Shown here piece after piece: positions 61,639 to 64,000 of a stretch of 64,000 bases of DNA. How positions within the stretch are numbered: the stretch's first letter is position 1; each line of letters opens with the position of its first letter. The notes below the pieces were generated by a model. The model searched no databases. It was not told the origin of the DNA and saw only the letters and a program-made list of their open reading frames with translations. Made by a program: the position numbers and the translations under genes. This stretch comes from Caballeronia grimmiae (GTDB taxonomy: Bacteria > Pseudomonadota > Gammaproteobacteria > Burkholderiales > Burkholderiaceae): assembly GCF_000698555.1 (NCBI RefSeq), contig NZ_JFHE01000011.1:104192-168191 (forward strand), given 5' to 3'.

Positions 61639-62415
61639 ATGACGACAGCATCCGGCTGGCAAGCAAAGCAGTACAGTCTGTTCGAAGCCGAACGCACGCG
61701 GCCCGTGCGCGATCTTCTCCACGGTGCGCAAGGCGCGCCCATTCGTACAGCGGTCGACCTCGGCTGCGGTCCCGGCAATTCGACTGAAGCGCTCATCGCG
61801 TATGCGCCTGAAGCGAGCGTCATCGGCATCGACAATTCGCAGGACATGATCGACGCCGCGCGCAAACGCCTGCCCCGCGTCACATTCGAGCTTGCGGATA
61901 TCGCTGCGTGGGACGACGCCGGACCGTGCGATCTGATCCTCGCGAATGCGTCGCTGCAGTGGGTGCCGGGTCACGACATGCTGCTGCCACGGCTCGTCGC
62001 TAAACTCGCGCCCAACGGACGGCTCGCCATCCAGATGCCCGACAACCTCGACGAGCCCGCTCACGTTCTGATGCGCGAAGTCGCGTCGGACGCGCGGTGG
62101 CGTGAACGGCTGCAGGGTGTCGAACGCACCGCGCGCTTTTCGGCTGAGTGGTATTACCGGCTGTTGAAGCCGCATTGCATGCGCGTCGATGTGTGGCGAA
62201 CCACTTATCACCACGCGCTCGACGGCGGGATCGACGCGGTCGTCGAATGGTTCAAGGGCAGCGCATTGCGGCCCTTTCTGGCGAAGCTCGACGCGGGCGA
62301 ACAGGCGGACTTTCTAAGTCAATACCGATCCGCGCTGGCCTCCGCTTACACGGTTCTGGACGACGGTTCCGTGCTGCTGCCGTTTCCGCGCCTGTTCATC
62401 GTCGCGACGCGGTGA
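61639..62415 (+). CDS. tam: Trans-aconitate 2-methyltransferase-like protein
   Basis: 258-residue SAM-dependent methyltransferase. The SAM site VDLGCGPGNSTEAL is near residues 39-52, with GIDNSQDMIDAARKRLP and DLILANASLQWVPGHDMLLP after it (core LANASLQWV); the end is SVLLPFPRLFIVATR. These are the features of Tam, which detoxifies trans-aconitate. The ATG at 61639 has CAGGAG at ideal spacing; the alternative at 61624 is upstream of it. No aconitase is adjacent. Confidence 0.88.
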   Translation: MTTASGWQAKQYSLFEAERTRPVRDLLHGAQGAPIRTAVDLGCGPGNSTEALIAYAPEASVIGIDNSQDMIDAARKRLPRVTFELADIAAWDDAGPCDLILANASLQWVPGHDMLLPRLVAKLAPNGRLAIQMPDNLDEPAHVLMREVASDARWRERLQGVERTARFSAEWYYRLLKPHCMRVDVWRTTYHHALDGGIDAVVEWFKGSALRPFLAKLDAGEQADFLSQYRSALASAYTVLDDGSVLLPFPRLFIVATR

Positions 62416-62421
62416 CAACGC

Positions 62422-63360
62422 TCATTGCGGACGGCCGGTTTCGCGCAGCATCTGCACGAACTGCCGCGCCGCCGGCGACAGTTCGCCACCCTTTCGCGTG
62501 ACGACACCGTACGTCTGCGACTTTGATTTCATGCGCACGGGCAAGACGCGCAGCATGCCGTGCCGCTCGAACACGCGCGCGACGCTCGCGGGCAGAATCG
62601 ACACCAGTTCGGGACTCTCCTGCAGCAACGTCACGGTGACGAGCGGCGACGCCGTCGAGATGGGATTGGCGGGCATCGGCAGGCCGGCCAGGTCGAGTTC
62701 GCGCTCGAGCAGCGCGCTCATCGGCAGATAGCTTGGATACGTCACCCAGCGATGGTTCGCCAGTTCCGCGAAGCCGATCTCGTTCACGCCCGGCTCCGCA
62801 TGACTTCGCCCGACGACGATGCTGAGCGGCTCGTCGGTAAGCGGCTGATAGTGATACTTCGACGGCTGATCCGACACGCTCGCGCGCCCGATCACGAGGT
62901 CGACACGGCCATCGTCCAGCATCACGAGCATGTTGGCGCTGGTGTCCTCGATGATCTCGATCGCGAGGTCCGGATGCTTCGCGTGCATCTTGTTGACGAT
63001 TGGCGCGACGATGCCCGGCACCGCGCCCATGATCGTGCCGACCGACAGCCGCCCGCCCGTGCCCGCGCGAATCTGCGCGACCTCCTGGCAGAGCGCGTTG
63101 AGGTCAGCGGCAAGCACGCGCGCGTACCGGATCACGCAGCGGCCGAACGGATTCGGAATCAGCCCGCTTTTTGCGCGCTCGAAAAGCGGCGCTTCGAGCA
63201 TCGATTCCAGTTCCGCGAGCGCCTTGCTCGCGGCGGATTGGGTCATCGCCATGGCGCTGGACGCCTTGTGCAGCGACTTGTGCTCGTCGAGCGCGATCAG
63301 CAATTGCAGCTGCTTCATGCGCAGCCGGGACATCAGAATATCGAGCGAACTTTTCATCAT
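62422..63360 (-). CDS. LysR-type regulator (GbpR-like)
   Basis: 312-residue LysR-type regulator. The N-terminal helix-turn-helix reads MKQLQLLIALDEHKSLHKAS and MTQSAASKALAELESMLEAP, followed by an effector domain with GGRLSVGTIMGAVPG and SPELVSILPASVARVFERHG. The KQLQLLIALDEHKSLHKAS form is shared with sugar-acid and galactose-binding-protein regulators such as GbpR. It is divergent, with 150 bp, from the 2,5-dioxovalerate dehydrogenase gene and probably controls it. Confidence 0.9.
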   Translation of the reverse strand: MMKSSLDILMSRLRMKQLQLLIALDEHKSLHKASSAMAMTQSAASKALAELESMLEAPLFERAKSGLIPNPFGRCVIRYARVLAADLNALCQEVAQIRAGTGGRLSVGTIMGAVPGIVAPIVNKMHAKHPDLAIEIIEDTSANMLVMLDDGRVDLVIGRASVSDQPSKYHYQPLTDEPLSIVVGRSHAEPGVNEIGFAELANHRWVTYPSYLPMSALLERELDLAGLPMPANPISTASPLVTVTLLQESPELVSILPASVARVFERHGMLRVLPVRMKSKSQTYGVVTRKGGELSPAARQFVQMLRETGRPQ

Positions 63361-63510
63361 GCGGCGCTGCGGGGTGATTCCGAAAAGCGATCATGCGATG
63401 GAAAGGTTTCACTATACAGGCGGCGTCCTCGCGCCGTATAGTCAGGACAGCGCCCTGCTCGTCACACATCATACGAGTCGGCGAACCATTCACAAGAGAG
63501 ACGAGACATC

Positions 63511-64000
63511 ATGCAACTCACAGGCAATCTGCTCATCGGCCAGCAATCCGTCTATGGCGCGAACGGCTCCATCAAGGCCGTCAACGCATCGACGGGCGCG
63601 GCCATCGAACCGGCTTTCGGCGGCGCGACCCTCGACGACCTCGACCGCGCCTGCGCGCTCGCCTGGTCCGCATTCGACGTGTATCGCGAAACCGCGCCGG
63701 AAGCACGCGCGAAATTTCTGGAAGCGATCGCGCAGAACATCCTCGATATCGGCGACGACCTGATCGAGCGCTGCATGATCGAAAGCGGCCTGCCCCGTCC
63801 GCGTCTCGAAGGCGAGCGTGGCCGCACGGTCGGCCAGTTGCGCATGTTCGCTGAAGTGGTCCGCAACGGCGATTACCTCGGCGTGCGCATCGACCCGCCG
63901 CAGCCCGAGCGCAAGCCGCTGCCGCGCGTCGATCTGCGCCTGCGCTACATCGGCCTCGGCCCGGTCGCCGTGTTCGGCGCGAGCAACTTCCCGCTGGCGT
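63511..64000 (+). CDS. 2,5-dioxovalerate (alpha-ketoglutarate semialdehyde) dehydrogenase, N-terminal part
   Basis: About 163 codons of an aldehyde dehydrogenase that continues past the right edge. The start [20 protein letters not shown] and [20 protein letters not shown] match ketoglutarate semialdehyde dehydrogenases of sugar-acid and pentose breakdown (galactarate, glucarate, arabinose). [16 protein letters not shown] is the start of the cofactor-binding segment. The divergent LysR gene supports a role in carbohydrate-acid catabolism. The catalytic Cys and Glu lie outside the window. Confidence 0.88.
   Translation, partial: MQLTGNLLIGQQSVYGANGSIKAVNASTGAAIEPAFGGATLDDLDRACALAWSAFDVYRETAPEARAKFLEAIAQNILDIGDDLIERCMIESGLPRPRLEGERGRTVGQLRMFAEVVRNGDYLGVRIDPPQPERKPLPRVDLRLRYIGLGPVAVFGASNFPLA

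Overview
The window is high-GC DNA with short intergenic gaps, many 1-4 nt stop/start overlaps and gene sets typical of Burkholderiaceae (Caballeronia/Paraburkholderia type): a CeoAB-OpcM-like efflux locus with an llpE-type hydrolase, DUF4148 and DUF3331 proteins, a bcsD-bcsP cellulose operon and a phasin. This placement is inference from gene content. I saw no rRNA, tRNA, CRISPR array, insertion sequence, prophage or integration site; it reads as ordinary chromosomal or chromid DNA.

Region 1 (1-8.5 kb) is cobalamin metabolism under three cobalamin riboswitches. Two of them sit back to back: one leads leftward into cobW-cobN, the other rightward into a tightly overlapping cobE-cobO-cobB-DUF1289 operon. 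The third controls the leftward cobalt-transport pair cbtB-cbtA. A CobC-like histidine phosphatase with a degenerate motif, a DUF1428 protein and an IsdG-type heme monooxygenase follow. CobN with CobE points to the aerobic B12 route.

Region 2 (8.5-20 kb) has a ketimine (ornithine cyclodeaminase-like) reductase, a PPK2 polyphosphate kinase, and a complete RND efflux operon (hydrolase, adaptor, permease, outer-membrane channel) divergent from its LysR regulator, then a DUF4148 secreted protein with a tiny ORF behind it. Region 3 (20-28 kb) is a MocR/GabR-type regulator divergent from a four-gene polyamine/GABA-type ABC importer, then a DUF3331 protein and a small NAD(P)-binding oxidoreductase.

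Region 4 (28-41 kb) is a cellulose synthesis and export operon, bcsD-bcsP-bcsQ-bcsA-bcsB-bcsZ-bcsC, mostly with overlapping reading frames. It is preceded by about 480 bp of lower-GC untranslated DNA with competing inverted repeats and by a 65-residue acidic protein gene with its own terminator. BcsC carries an unusual Pro/Gln/Tyr/Ala-rich linker.

Region 5 (41-57 kb) is a mosaic of single genes: a phosphoribosyltransferase, a stand-alone AceE/MdeB-like E1 dehydrogenase divergent from an Lrp regulator, an Ap4A phosphorylase, an HtrA-like protease, several small proteins, an EamA exporter, a phasin, a nuclease-helicase of the XPD/DinG type, a hemerythrin, a 2OG-Fe(II) oxygenase and ribA. Region 6 (57-64 kb) has an F420-type NADP oxidoreductase, ahpC-ahpF peroxide defence with a strong intergenic hairpin, a soluble RsbRD-type histidine kinase, a trans-aconitate methyltransferase-like gene, and a LysR regulator divergent from a 2,5-dioxovalerate dehydrogenase that runs off the right edge.

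I do not see a clearly new multi-gene system. The best leads are local: the twin divergent riboswitches, the Ser-to-Asp change in the LlpE-like hydrolase, the structured bcs leader, the 13-bp hairpin leader of a stress-type gene, the ahpC/ahpF hairpin and the MdeB-like E1 with its Lrp partner.
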